From: Liolophura sinensis
Lineage: Eukaryota; Mollusca; Polyplacophora; Chitonida; Chitonidae
Reading direction: 5' to 3'
DNA length: 64,000 bases
Assembly (NCBI RefSeq): GCF_032854445.1
Contig: NC_088302.1
Location: forward strand, 28,930,330-28,994,329
This document shows positions 38,401 through 48,459 of the stretch, in pieces. The notes below the pieces were generated by a model. The model saw only the letters and a list, made by a program, of their open reading frames with translations, was not told where the DNA came from and did no database searches. Within the stretch, counting starts at the first letter, position 1; each line of letters starts with the position of its first letter. The position numbers and the translations under genes were made by a program.

Positions 38401-41400
38401 TTCCCACTGTACTACGTGTAAACGTTTTGCACACTACTAGCGCGCTACAGCGTCTGACAAGTCCGTATTCTTGTGAACTTAACTTGTCACCAGTACAATA
38501 TTGTCCCTTTTTTGCCTTGAACATTTGCTTATGCCGGTTAATTGAAAAGTACATAATTAGGTAAATTACTTGTGTTATTAACCTCTCCTTAGAAAACCTA
38601 TCTTCAGGCGATAATTTGCCGTACATATTCTACATCTTTTATCTCTACATCAAGCCACATCACTTTCTACCAGCCATCCTGTAAATGAAGTGAAATTTGC
38701 CTGAAATAATCCTATACAAAATAATGCGATGCTAATAATGCTTCACATTATTTTGTATAGGATTACTATTATTCGCATTATTAGCTATTCACCAAAGTTT
38801 GCTTGATTTGCAATCACCTCAAAGTTTTTCCTATCTTTATGTTATCCAATAGAAATTTTGTCTACACCAGGGACTTACTGAAGGGGAAAATCATTATCTT
38901 AAAGAAAAGAAACAGTTACAATGTATAAAATTACATCATTTAATTCGATCTCTCAACTTCGGATATAATCCAAAAAGATCAAGATACACAATAATCCATT
39001 CTATTCCATAATATGTGACGGATATGGATCTTGCTGACCTATTGCTTTGTTTGGTAAGAAACCATATGAGTATCGACTGTACAGCTGTGTTTGTATCAGT
39101 TTTAAGCCAAACGCAACCAATATCTGAGATAGGAAGTAAGTATATAGTGTGGTATTTATGAAGACACACACGCCATGTTAGGTTCCAAACCTGTGGTGAA
39201 TTTGAATGTCAATGAAGTCAGAAATGTCTTGAAAGGAAGCGTAAAGTCCAACATTCGTACACTAATCGTAAAACATGAAGAGGCGCTCCAAGTCGATCAC
39301 CGTAAGACCTATTTCTAAAACAACCTTAACACCAGTCTTTCTGGTCAAGACATTTTTGCATTCCAAAACATTAATTCGTCGTACATTATAGTTGCAGTGA
39401 TTATTAGGTTATTTATTTGATAATTATTTTGGTGAAGTGACCAATATGTGTATTACAGTTTAAAAATAATACAAACCAGTAAAAATAGTCCTGCGCTGCT
39501 GGATCATTGGCATAGAAAACAGCCTAGTATACGAACACCGTCTAAAATACCAAAGGTGTTCTAGGCGGTCTGGACAGAGCTTTCTTCTGGTATAATGGCA
39601 TAGCCTCTGGGTTGTATAGTGACAAGGCCTACCAGACTGACCATTATTGGAGTCGTCACCATCAAAGCACATCGCAACAGTACTTTCTCGATAATCTCGC
39701 TGTAAAGTCGAAATCCAAGGAATCACTGAGAGTGGTAAGACCCTAGTCACTCGGTATCATCTTGACTTCATCTCTACATCACCATCGTTAGCACCGCCGT
39801 TAGCACAGAAGAGTCTCTGGTTTGTACTTTTCTCCCATCGTTTAATCCAAAGTAACTTGCCTTCGACCTCGCGTCGAGTCCAGAACTCTTTAGAGCCTGA
39901 AACTGACCCGTGTCTACCGTAACATTTCTTGGGGAGGGGGGTGGGGGTTTGGCTGTCTTTTAGATTTTTTTGACCTTTTTTCAACATTAAAACAAGCTTG
40001 TTCCAGAATAACTTAATTGTTCAACAGGTATAGCAACGGTTATATTAATACTAAATGTGGCAAAAAACCGCAGTAGGACCTACAATGTATTTTTCATATA
40101 ACTAATAGCTTGTTCGTGAAATAAAACAAGACAAAAATAAATAAAAAAAGATAAATTGGAAACATAATAAATAAATCAAAGTATATAAATAAACCCCACA
40201 AATAAGTAAATAAATAAATAAAATCCGACAATAAAAATCAAATAAACCCACTAATCAAAAATGAAAGAAAACCTGGTAAATACACGTAACTAAAAAAAGG
40301 TAACCAAATTAAATAAATCAAATTAATCCATGAATGAAACAAAAAATCTTTAAAAATAAAATAAATATTAAAAAAAGAGCAATATATTAGCCCATGTGCG
40401 AACAAAAGTCATTACATCAATCCCATAATGCTTGTTGAGGTAAGCCCCAATTTACACGAGGCGGAGAAGCGAAGCATCTTTGACTGTGATGATGGTAGCC
40501 CAGGGGGAGACAGTCCGTCGTATACTCACGGCCTGGACCCTGCCTGTCTGGTTAGGCCTTCAACAAGGAGTCGCAATCGACCACACGTAATTACCCTTCA
40601 AATAAAACAATTCCAACAAGGGTGATCCGGCAAATCCACCGTGACTACAGGAGTCCTTATACTGGAAACAACGCTCAATCATCGATTAAATGAGATCCGA
40701 GATGGCAACAGATTCCACAACTAGTTAATTCCTGTACCGATCCGAGGTAAAGCTCCCCAAATTAACATACAAGCAGTGATATCCATTACTCACACGCTGC
40801 CTTTTTACGCACGAGGGATTGCGCCGCTAATCTATGGTCTGAAAAAAAAAACCCTTAAGCCAAGAAATGTTTAATAGCCTTTAAGCTGGAAATTATCGCA
40901 AGGCTGTCTCCAAAACACTTCTTATTTTAGTTTTAGCAAGTATGATTCTTTTTAAATATAGTTTGCTTACAGATTATGTAGTTCGGAACCACCTCTTTCG
41001 TAATCTTGCATAACCTTTGGAAAATGTTTCTGATTATCTGGTACAGGATTATGGTTTTAACAAATGTGATTCTTTTCAAAGATAACTTTTCCTAGAATAT
41101 GTAGTTTTTGTAAAACTATCTTGACCTAATCCCTCTTAAGTACTTTACAGACTGTCAGTGGACATTCATGCTTTGATTACTACACAATCGGCATATAAGG
41201 ATACAAAAGCAGAAAACTTTGACACCAGTTAACATATATGTACTTTGTTATATAGTTTCAATACGCCACAGGAATATTAATTACTATTAAAGTGACAAGG
41301 GAAACAGAGGCCTGGGAAGACATACATGAAGATATGGTGGACATGGTGTATAAAGGCTTTTTCAGCACATCTGCCTCTATATGTATGCTTTGTTTTGTAT

Positions 41401-43830
41401 TCATGTATATTTGTTTAAATGCAGAATCACATTGCTCACGATGCCAAAGGATACAATCTTGTAAATGTAACGATGGTAGAGTTAAAACTACATGCATTCT
41501 TTTAAACTGCCCTTCACTTCATCCTTCACGGGGCCTTGGCGACAATAAACACTCCCTAACGTAATTGGGGTCTTGTTTTCCTTCGATATTACGTGCAAAT
41601 CAGACACCGTAAATTAGGCCAGTAACATGACAACGGTTGGTGATTTTAATACCTCACACAGTCCGGTGTTCTCCAACCATAAAACCGACCATCACTGCGT
41701 AGGTGAAACACCCTTGAGCATGGCATTGTACACCAATCAAATCAAATTAATAAATAAATGAACAGTGGCCAAGTCACAGTCCAACCATTAGTCTAATGAC
41801 CGACAATCGCAAACACTGCACGTGGTATCGTACAGTTAAACTGGTGTGTTAACTTTTGGGAAATCTAACGATCTGAAAACAAGCCAATTGAATAGATGCT
41901 TTCATTGACATTAGGGTGTCTTCCAACTCAAAAGATGTCTTCAGTCTTTTAATTTTATTCTGAAATAGGACACTCTGTTCAAGTGTTCCATTGTTGATAA
42001 CTTCATTACTGATACAAGGCCTTTGTATGTAGCCTATTATCCGAGTCATTGATGAATTCAAGTTTTGTATGCACGGAAGTCTATCATTTATATATGATAC
42101 ATCGGGTCACTATTCTATTATCAAGTCATCCACAGGTCCTATTATGTTCGAAATGAATGAAAGTATGAAAATGAAAACCATCTTCTTTTCAGACAGACTT
42201 ATTCTTGTTGAAACACATAGACTCTGACACTGCCGAAAGTGACCAGTAGTGCTTGCTGGAGCAAACACAATAAGTCCGATATCCAACCGGTAAAAGTGAA
42301 AGGATGTAACACGCCGTGGACGTGCACTGTCTCTCCCCGTCTCATAAAGCCTGTAAGCTGGCGTCAGCTGGCTTGCAGGTCTTCATTTTGTCATTTTACC
42401 GGCCTTTTTCCTGACCGTCTTTCCACGCTAGTCTAACTCCTGTGATGTGTTTTTGTCCGTATTGATTATTGCACACAGGTGGGCTACCCTCAATGATATC
42501 GGAGAAGCTGAACCTTTTCCGCACTGTTCCGCGGAACGGCGTCCCCTATCTAATTCCATTACGTTGTATGACTCCCGTCTGCAGAGCTAATGCGATCAAA
42601 CTAATACAGAACATACATACTCCAATAGAACACGTCGGGACCATTTCAGGACAGGATTTTTTGTTCGGTACTGGCTCAGATCACAGGAAAGATCTCGTCA
42701 TGAAGAGATACATTAAAGAAAGCGACTGTTCTGGTTTTACGACCGTAATGAGCATCTCTCATAATCGGATAAGAGAGTAAAAGGCTGACAGCAAAAGAGT
42801 TAGACCCGGTTTGGCTGTGGTCTTAACCGGATTGAATTTCCAACTGATCCCGTGCGACTTGTCTGCCGATGTTTGATTTCACGCTGACATCGGGATACCT
42901 TGGCAGGTGAACGCCTTGATGACGAAAACACATCATATCCGTGCCAATATTAACACGGTTTGTTTACGCATGAAAGTGCATGCAACCATGCAGAAGATCG
43001 CCGCCATGGGGCAGGCGACATACGCAGGTGCACTTCCCGCTCACACTGTTGGTAAGTGATTATCGATTCTAGGGAAAAGAGATACCAACATCTCAATTCA
43101 CATCTCATTAGCTGATCAAAAAATCATGTTCTAAATACCAGTTACTGTCACCATTATTGCAATTCCTGTTTTTTTTTCTGTAACTCTGAAAACGGTTTTC
43201 AGAAAATGAATGCTGAGGGAATACTACATAAAAGCGTCGCCCCAAGAGGACCTAAGTGTGGTCTGACACTCTTTGGCATAGATTTCCCATAAGGTACCTG
43301 AAAGCATTTGTTTACTTAACAAATCGCTCAAACAAATGAAGAGATCAATTCTCAGGCGTGAAGTATTAACAAAGCTAAGCAAAATTTAGTAACTTGATTT
43401 GAATTTCAACTCTTTGGTTCCGCTGTAAATCTGCTTGGATGTTTCCTTGTTTTATTAAAATGTTCTGAACTCCAAACTTGATGCTGAGCTGAGAAGTGGA
43501 AATGACGTGTCGCACGAAGGTATAGAAATAGGGAAGCAGGTGTCAGAACAAAAGCAGATCTTGCGATGTACTTACCACTTCAACTTCTCGACTGGCACTG
43601 CTCGGAATCGGCGAGTAGCCCTTCTCTAGCGTAAACGACACACTCTTCGCAGGTGAAGTTTGTAAGTTGAGCAGAGCATTTTCGTTAACGTCTATGTTGA
43701 ATGAAACTGGTGTGACGGGTGGGGCTGAGCTGGGCAGGAGTATCGTCGGTGCCGACCCTCTTCGACTTTTTCCGCTCTGCCGCCTTCGGTGTTTCCTGAT
43801 AGTTGTACCAGTTCGGGTCAGCATCGACAT
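32460..43830 (-). CDS. TMEM272-like four-pass membrane protein, four exons
   Basis: I join four minus-strand exons: 43830-43576, 37307-37139, 35531-35472 and 32908-32460, giving 310 residues. The start is fixed by an ATG with A at -3 and an in-frame TAA nine bases upstream. Exon phases agree (0, 1, 1), and the donors are GTAAGT, GTAGGC and GTAAGG. The N-terminal half is polar, with basic residues at about 12-24. Hydrophobic spans follow at about 133-161, 175-195, 224-247 and 266-294. GKYLEECPKEPKIPIYLLVGG-like sequence after the first span, and a third span followed by a Cys-containing loop, are hallmarks of the TMEM272-like family as I know it. Its biochemical role is unknown to me. The weakest joint is the end of exon 2. 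Confidence 0.8.
33180..33965. repeat. Highly diverged tandem repeat in intron 3
   Basis: Blocks like CAGTTTAAGAACAACAGATT, TTTTCCGTGTACAT and GGTTCA recur roughly every 60-70 bp. The units are so diverged that boundaries cannot be fixed by eye. They fill much of the 3' half of intron 3. Confidence 0.6.
33966..35356. other. Intron 3 remainder, nothing recognised
   Basis: Intronic unique sequence. A 74-codon minus-strand frame at 34377-34601 has some protein-like character but no matching splice sites, and the gene model does not need it. Confidence 0.45.
35357..35438. repeat. (TA)41 microsatellite
   Basis: An uninterrupted TA run of 82 bp, 33 bp from the donor of exon 3 on the intronic side. 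The open frame of repeated Tyr-Ile is an artefact of the run. Confidence 0.98.
35472..35531 (-). CDS. TMEM272-like gene, exon 3
   Basis: A 60-bp exon bounded by TATTTTCAG and GTAAGG, phase 1 on both sides. It encodes most of the first membrane span (LFTLFIGLMISFPLAMITA) and joins in frame to GKYLEEC in the last exon. Confidence 0.75.
35790..36695. repeat. 29-bp minisatellite in intron 2, about 31 units
   Basis: Units read CCTTTATCCTGGCACACC then ATTCAGTCAAA with a 29-bp period, becoming irregular towards both ends. Three units make 87 bp, so the frame recurs every 29 residues. This produces a 377-codon plus-strand frame that I do not regard as a gene. Confidence 0.95.
37139..37307 (-). CDS. 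TMEM272-like gene, exon 2
   Basis: A pyrimidine-rich acceptor ends in ATTTTAG at 37308. The frame entering from exon 1 is then open for 56 codons and gives GTAGSDLFAGDLPRDRS and the start of the first hydrophobic span (GFFILGNT). The only suitable phase-1 donor that keeps this stretch is GTAGGC at 37138, a weak site. Without transcript data this exon is inferred from phase and context. Confidence 0.55.
37600..37675 (+). mobile_element. SINE family B, 3' tail fragment
   Basis: TGTTAAGTACGACGTTAAAC and CCCAAGCACTCACTAAGCAC match the tail seen reversed at about 45.13 kb and, less well, near 58.53 kb. It lies in intron 1 of the TMEM272-like gene. Confidence 0.65.
38708..38764. repeat. Inverted repeat, 19-bp perfect stem
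   Basis: AATCCTATACAAAATAATG at 38708-38726 is the exact reverse complement of 38746-38764, with a 19-base loop. A second, shorter inverted pair (GCTAATAATG in the loop and CATTATTAGC at 38777-38786) overlaps it. Its place inside the minus-strand intron means it could fold in the pre-mRNA. Confidence 0.9.
40125..40365. repeat. A-rich simple sequence (AAAT/AATA)
   Basis: About 240 bp dominated by AAATAAATAAA-type sequence. It may be decayed SINE tails that expanded. Confidence 0.75.
41334..41564 (+). CDS. Candidate exon: signal peptide plus Cys-rich LRRNT-like segment
   Basis: From the ATG at 41334 the frame gives a signal-peptide-like start with a hydrophobic core (ICMLCFVFMYICLNA). A cysteine cluster follows: CSRCQRIQSCKCNDGRVK then TTCILLNCPSL. 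The spacing resembles the cap of leucine-rich-repeat proteins. A related cluster lies on the other strand at about 44.25 kb. I find no clear donor, the frame stops at 41564 and it is antisense to intron 1 of the TMEM272-like gene. It may be a lone exon or a relic. Confidence 0.35.
   Translation: MVDMVYKGFFSTSASICMLCFVFMYICLNAESHCSRCQRIQSCKCNDGRVKTTCILLNCPSLHPSRGLGDNKHSLT
41680..41762 (+). mobile_element. SINE tail remnant (A/D-like)
   Basis: AACCGACCATCACTGCGTAG, GTGAAACACCCTTGAGCATG and a CACCAATCAAATCAAATTAA tail match the end of the A/D type tails with several changes. Confidence 0.6.
41763..42975. other. Intron 1 sequence, no gene recognised
   Basis: A 103-codon plus-strand frame (42469-42780) follows an acceptor-like CACACAG but shows no family motif. 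I do not call it. Confidence 0.4.
42988..43051 (+). CDS. Candidate first coding exon, antisense to intron 1
   Basis: The ATG at 43006 has a textbook start context (GCCGCCATGGGG), another ATG lies in frame at 42988, and a GTAAGTG donor follows at 43052. The encoded piece (MGQATYAGALPAHTV) is too short to name, and I found no matching downstream exon on the plus strand. It may be chance. Confidence 0.2.
43576..43830 (-). CDS. TMEM272-like gene, exon 1
   Basis: Exactly 85 codons, from the ATG to a perfect GTAAGT donor (43575-43570). It encodes a polar, basic and Ser/Pro-rich cytosol-like N-terminus (RKHRRRQSGKSRRGS near residue 12) with no membrane span. The preceding in-frame stop rules out an N-terminal extension in this exon. 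Confidence 0.75.
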
Positions 43831-44073
43831 GATGACGACTTAATCGGGATTGCCTGACTTAAAACCATTACATCCGGGCACTAATATTCCATAATGCGTG
43901 TTCATTCAGTATGAACTCTCCCCATACTTCTGCTTCTGTCCCTGCCAGGCGCTGTGTCAACAGTCCCCACCAGTTGCCTGATCACTGTCGGTGTTTCATC
44001 TTTGGCGAATGCCGCTAGTGTGTGCGAAGGCGTTGTATCATTGATCAATACAGACGGGCGATCTCACTCAGGA

Positions 44074-44310
44074 CTAAAGCAAGCGCCTCACGCTCTGGCT
44101 CTCCTTGTCTCTCTCTAACAGCTTGTCAGTGTTACCGAACATTAATATTAGTCGGTTAATGTTGTAACATGAGAGTTTGGGTAGCGTGCATGTACTCAGG
44201 AATGTGACATTCTTGATACGTCCCCGTACACACCTGCAGGAGGCCAGCTCGGCACACCTTTCGCAAGAGGCCAAGGTTTTGTTCCAGTGATCGCTGACTG
44301 CTTTTACAAT
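44074..44310 (-). pseudogene. Candidate LRR-type exon or relic, reversed
   Basis: The minus-strand frame carries CERCAELASCRCVRGRIK, then STCTLPKLSCYNINRLIL and FGNTDKLL, ending in a stop. The cysteine spacing and the GR(V/I)K motif parallel the candidate at 41.4 kb. The LPKL...NINRLILMFGNT part looks like a first leucine-rich repeat. There is no ATG in the exon and no convincing acceptor, so it is a partial exon or a relic. It lies about 240 bp upstream of the TMEM272-like start, on the same strand. Confidence 0.35.
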
Positions 44311-44627
44311 ATATTTTTTTTGTCAATGGAGCCTCACAGAAACGTTATTGCTCCACTTTCCGCCAGTTCGACATCAATTTTCGTACGACGAACTGTGCAA
44401 CACAAACGGGATTGCTGCTAAGCCGTCTTTGTCTTGGCTTAGCATTAGTGAATGATGTGGGAAATGGACCGAAAGGTGTTGGGAGGCAAACATAAATTCG
44501 CATAACTGATGACAGATTACACTGAAGCCGGATTAACTGACTGAAGGATAGATGTGAAAAGTCTGCACACTTAAAAAACTCATTCCAGCTTAACACAATA
44601 CCATGTTAAAAGCATACAACGCCAAAA

Positions 44628-44725
44628 CAAGTCTCCCAAATGAAACAAACATCTCCCACACCAAATAAACATCTCCGAAATCAAATAAACATCTCCCACA
44701 CCAAACACACATCTCTGAATAAGTA
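44628..44725 (-). repeat. Short module array, reversed (ATCTCCCACACCAAATAAAC)
   Basis: About five copies of a 20-22 bp module, such as AACATCTCCCACACCAAATA. The same module appears in forward orientation (TTTATTTGATTTGGGAGATG) at 45.51, 45.95 and 46.35 kb, so the arrays form dispersed inverted and direct repeats around the SINE cluster. Confidence 0.8.
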
Positions 44726-44879
44726 TCTTCCGTACAAAGGTAAGTGAATAAAACAGAGGGCACATTTTTAAGGTTAAATTATGTAAGACAAAATCATTGC
44801 AAGTTATTACAAGAGATTTACAAGTTATCAGATAGACCCATGTTCATGTATCATTTCGCAACGGCTTGTTTTGATGTTT

Positions 44880-45050
44880 ATTTACTTATTTATTTATTTA
44901 TTTATTTGGTGTTTTACGCCGTACTCAAGAATATTTCACTTATACGACGGCGGCCAGCATTATGGTGGGTGGAAACCGGGCAGAGCCCGGGAGAAACCCA
45001 CGACCATCCGCAGGTTGCTGGAAGACCTTCGGAGGAAGCCAGCATTGATG
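44880..45050 (-). mobile_element. SINE family A, 3' part, reversed
   Basis: A TTATTTATTTATTTATTTGG run, TGTTTTACGCCGTACTCAAG, CGACGGCGGCCAGCATTATG, GTGGGTGGAAACCGGGCAGA and CCATCCGCAGGTTGCTG are nearly consensus. It ends before the tRNA-like head. Confidence 0.9.
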
Positions 45051-45117
45051 TTTATAGTTATCGCTCCATGCTCAACACGAGCTTGTTTGGTGAAATTTTC
45101 TTCTTTTACTTAGAAGG

Positions 45118-45430
45118 GTTTGGTGAGTGTGTGAGTGGTTGAGGTTTAACGTCGTACTTAACAATTTTTATGTCAAATGATGACGAAGGAGTCCTTAGAG
45201 TGCAAATAATGCTCCTCCGTGTTGCAGGACGGATTTCCACCTCTTTTTTATCTAGGAATTATACTGATACGGGTCAACCAGTCGTTTCACTATCCCCTTC
45301 ATGCTGAACCCCAAGCGAGGAAGTTAGAGCTTCCTCTTTTAAGGTCTAAGGTGAGACCCGAACCAGGATAGAACCTGGATCTACCGTTCCCGAAGTGGAC
45401 GCTCTACCATCTGTGCTATCGAGCCGGCTG
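45118..45430 (-). mobile_element. SINE family B, full-length-like, reversed
   Basis: On the minus strand a tRNA-like head, CCGGCTCGATAGCACAGATG then GTAGAGCGTCCACTTCGGGA and a B-box-like GGTTCTATCCTGG, is followed by ACCTTAGACCTTAAAAGAGG. The body has GGTTGACCCGTATCAGTATA, and the tail is AAAAATTGTTAAGTACGACG then TTAAACCTCAACCACTCAC. The order matches the forward copy at 58.26 kb. It is an element rather than a tRNA gene because the acceptor stem does not pair. Confidence 0.8.
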
Positions 45431-45504
45431 GGGAGGGTTTGGGTGATGCTCTCTTGTTTGGGCAGATAATTACGCAGTTTGAAAGACGCTTTTTGTGGTT
45501 TAAA

Positions 45505-45560
45505 AAATGTTTATTTGATTTGGGAGATGTTCATTTGGTTTGGAAGATGGTTTTTTCAAT
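45505..45560 (+). repeat. Short module array, forward
   Basis: Modules GTTTATTTGATTTGGGAGAT, GTTCATTTGGTTTGGAAGAT and GGTTTTTTCAATTTGCCGAT lie in a row. They are the reverse complement type of the array at 44.63-44.72 kb. Confidence 0.75.
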
Positions 45561-45594
45561 TTGCCGATCTAATAACACATGCAGTAGTAAACCA

Positions 45595-46645
45595 CTCACA
45601 CCCGTGTAGTTTGCCTGTGGTGGGCCCGTGGTTTGCCTCTGATGTACCTGAGGAGTGCTTGTAGTTTACCTCTGGTATGTCTGTGGTTTGCCTCGTGTGA
45701 CAGCGGTTTAGCTCTTGTATGTCTCGTGTGCCCGTGGTTTGCCACTCGCGTGCCTGTGGTTTGCTGCTATTCTGCATATGGTTTACCTCTGATGTGCCTA
45801 CGGTTTTAGATGTGACCTGTTTTAGATGTGGCCTGACCCAGTCTTGACCCTGACTCTCGAAGCGGACGCTCTACCAACTGTGCTATGGGGGGCCGTCTGG
45901 GGAGGGTTTGGTGATGATGTTTTATTTGGATGTTAATGTTTTAGTGGGGATGTTTATTTGATTTGGAAGATGGTTATTTGGTTTATTTCTACATGTCTGT
46001 GGTTTATCTCTGGTGTACCTGTGGTTTGCCTCTAGTGTACCTGTGGATTGTCTATGGAGTGCATGTGATTTACCTCTGGTGTGTCTGTGGTTTACCTCTG
46101 GTGTGTCTGTGGTTTACCTCTGGTGTGTCTGTGATTTACCTCTGGTGTACCTGTGGTTTGCCTGGGGAGTGCCTGTGATTTACCTCTGGTGTGTCTGTGG
46201 TTTACCGCTGGTGTACCTGTAGTTTGCATAGGGAGTGCCTGTGATTTACCTCTGGTGTGTCTGTGGTTTACCTCTGGTGTACCTGTGGTTTGCCTAGGGA
46301 GTGCCTGTGATTTACCTCTGGTCTGCTTGTGGTTTACCCCTGATATTTATTTGATTTGGGAGATGGTTATTTGGTTTGAAAAATGGTATCTCATTTTGTT
46401 GATTTCTTAACACATGCCTGTGGCTTACCGGTTGCAGGTCTGTGGTTTGAATCTGGTGTGCGTGTGATTTACTCCTGATGTGCCTGCTGTAAACCGCTGA
46501 TGTGCTTCTAGCTTGTCTGTGATTAGTTCTGCTGTGCGTACGGTTTGCTTCTAGTGTGCCTGTGGTTGGTTCTGGTCTACCTGTGGTTTGCCTTTGGTGT
46601 GCCTGTGGTTTGTCTCTAGTGTACCAGTGGTTTACCTGATTTTTA
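45595..46645. repeat. 22-bp minisatellite with inserted modules
   Basis: The unit CTGTGGTTTACCTCTGGTGT plus GT repeats with a 22-bp period. It is most regular at 45990-46340 and more diverged on both sides. It is interrupted by a family B head fragment (45837-45894) and by TTTATTTGATTTGGGAGATG modules (45930-45985 and 46345-46400). Three units make 66 bp, which explains the overlapping 70-85 codon frames. Confidence 0.9.
45837..45894 (-). mobile_element. SINE family B, tRNA-like head fragment, reversed
   Basis: GACTCTCGAAGCGGACGCTC, TACCAACTGTGCTATGGGG matches the head of the nearby family B copy. Only the first 50-60 bp of the element are present. Confidence 0.65.
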
Positions 46646-47300
46646 TAAACAAAGATGAATGAACTACGTCATGCATTGATAACCAGTATATACATCCGAT
46701 CGTCATCCAAATTAGCTTGAAATATAACTGAACAGACTTGAAGGACAAAGCAGTCAGTCATTGAAATCCAGCACGCAAGATTAGCATCACGAGGAAACAA
46801 TTCATAACTGATACAACAGCAATACTTGAATCCACGTTGTCATGGCGATTCTTGTTTACCAAATTTCAAAACTTATGATTTTAATCCAATCTGCGTGCCT
46901 GGGGGCTATATGTTATGTGCAAACCTGCTCCATTTGATAATTACATATCATGGCAATCCATTGGTCTACAAATCCCAAGCGTTTTGCACGAATAATTCAA
47001 TAAATTCCAACCTTTGGTACCTCTGGTCAAAAGAAATCCACATATCATGAACAGTGGCACGTAAATCATTTCCGATGATACCAGCAATAATGGTGATTCA
47101 CAATGGTGTTATAACTGTACCAGCACGCAAACACTACTCATATACAGTTCTTCCTTTCTGACTATAAAATTCACCAATGACCGTCGTAAAATGGCTGACG
47201 TGAGACCGTAAAGTGTTTGTTTGCTTGAGATTTAACACCATGTTAAATTCGTCTTAGTCCTGTGGCGAAATGGAAGCCCTCACTGGCTGATTCGTCTACA
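46646..47300. other. No gene recognised
   Basis: Unique AT-rich sequence. The 74-codon frame at 46826 has no motif. Confidence 0.5.
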
Positions 47301-47304
47301 GCGT

Positions 47305-47420
47305 TGCTATAGCCACAGCCAATCTACCTTTGGCCAATGTGGTCTCTGGTTCGAATCCAGCTCTCGCTATTTCGTCAGTGGTTTTAAGTCATGATATTTG
47401 TGTATTACTCCGGGCACTTA
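47305..47420 (+). mobile_element. tRNA-derived SINE family D, head part
   Basis: CCTTTGGCCAATGTGGTCTC, the B-box-like GGTTCGAATCCAG at about 47352-47364, CTCGCTATTTCGTCAGTGG and TTTTAAGTCATG match the 24.3-kb copy. The 3' part is not clearly preserved. Confidence 0.6.
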
Positions 47421-48459
47421 CGGGCACCTCCACCAAATCATAGGTAGAACATTATCTTGATTGCGATCAATCGATTAAATCTATAAACTGAAACAGAATA
47501 TAAAAGGCCATTTATTCAGGTATGACACCGGGCTTTTGTCACAGGTAAAATTCCTAGTTTAAATATAAGAACGAACATGTAAGAATACGTGTGGGCGTAC
47601 TAGCATAGTGGTAATTAAACCTGTACATCTAATAAACCCGTCCAGAGGATAATGTTATTACGATGAGAGCAATGTGTCTTTGTTTGACATTTAATTTTGT
47701 TCCCTTTGCATTTTCCGCATTTCCCAGAGGTATACACACGGGCCGAGCAACTGCAGTATTTCAATATGGGACATGTGACCTGTACATAGAGCAATGTACA
47801 CATAGGACCTGTACATATAGGAATGTGATCCTATAACAGACATCAGTGGAGTGTAATGCTTTGCTATAAAATAGAGCCAATCAGAATTGTACTCCGGGCA
47901 CGGTACTCATATACATACATGTACAAGTGAACCAATATAATAAATTCCCTTAGGAACATCTGTCCAAAAACTGAGAAGGTTCGCCTCACAATGATCACGG
48001 GATTAGACAGCTTTGGAAACAGCATACCCGCCGGGAATGTCTTGGAAGCAAGAAGCTTGTCGCGAGGTCGCAAATAAAGACGGCGGACATGTCAGGAAAT
48101 CTAGCTTAATAGATTCCACCGACCACTTATTGTTGGAAAACACTTTATCTTCGGACGGGTGGCGGGGCTACATCCATATACATCTTTTACAGAAAGTATG
48201 TCTTCGACCGCAATCACTACATCACAATTCATAAGCTACTTTTCACCTTCTCCAAAATTCACGTTAAGTTGTTTATTTACTCGTATCCATGTGAGCGGAC
48301 TTGTTCAGTGAAGGTAGTGGATCGTTCTAAGTCATTAAATGATATCTCAGAATGACTGATAGCAGAATAGTCGAGATCATTTACCTGCGTTACCAACTGA
48401 TGGCTTTATTTTTACTAATATCATTAATGCATACATACTGATCATTCGTCCTGTATCAG
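47421..48459. other. No gene recognised
   Basis: Unique sequence with short diverged repeats of a CATAGGACCTGTACATA type near 47775-47820. Confidence 0.45.

Larger units (their letters stand above)
37676..41280. other. Intron 1 sequence, mostly unique
   Basis: Part of the 6.3-kb first intron. Apart from the palindrome at 38.7 kb and the A/T simple sequence at 40.1 kb, I see no gene or element. Confidence 0.5.

Noticed and set aside
44744-45142. A 132-codon frame with a hydrophobic stretch
   Set aside because: The hydrophobic part is translation of the TTTATT tail of a reversed SINE.
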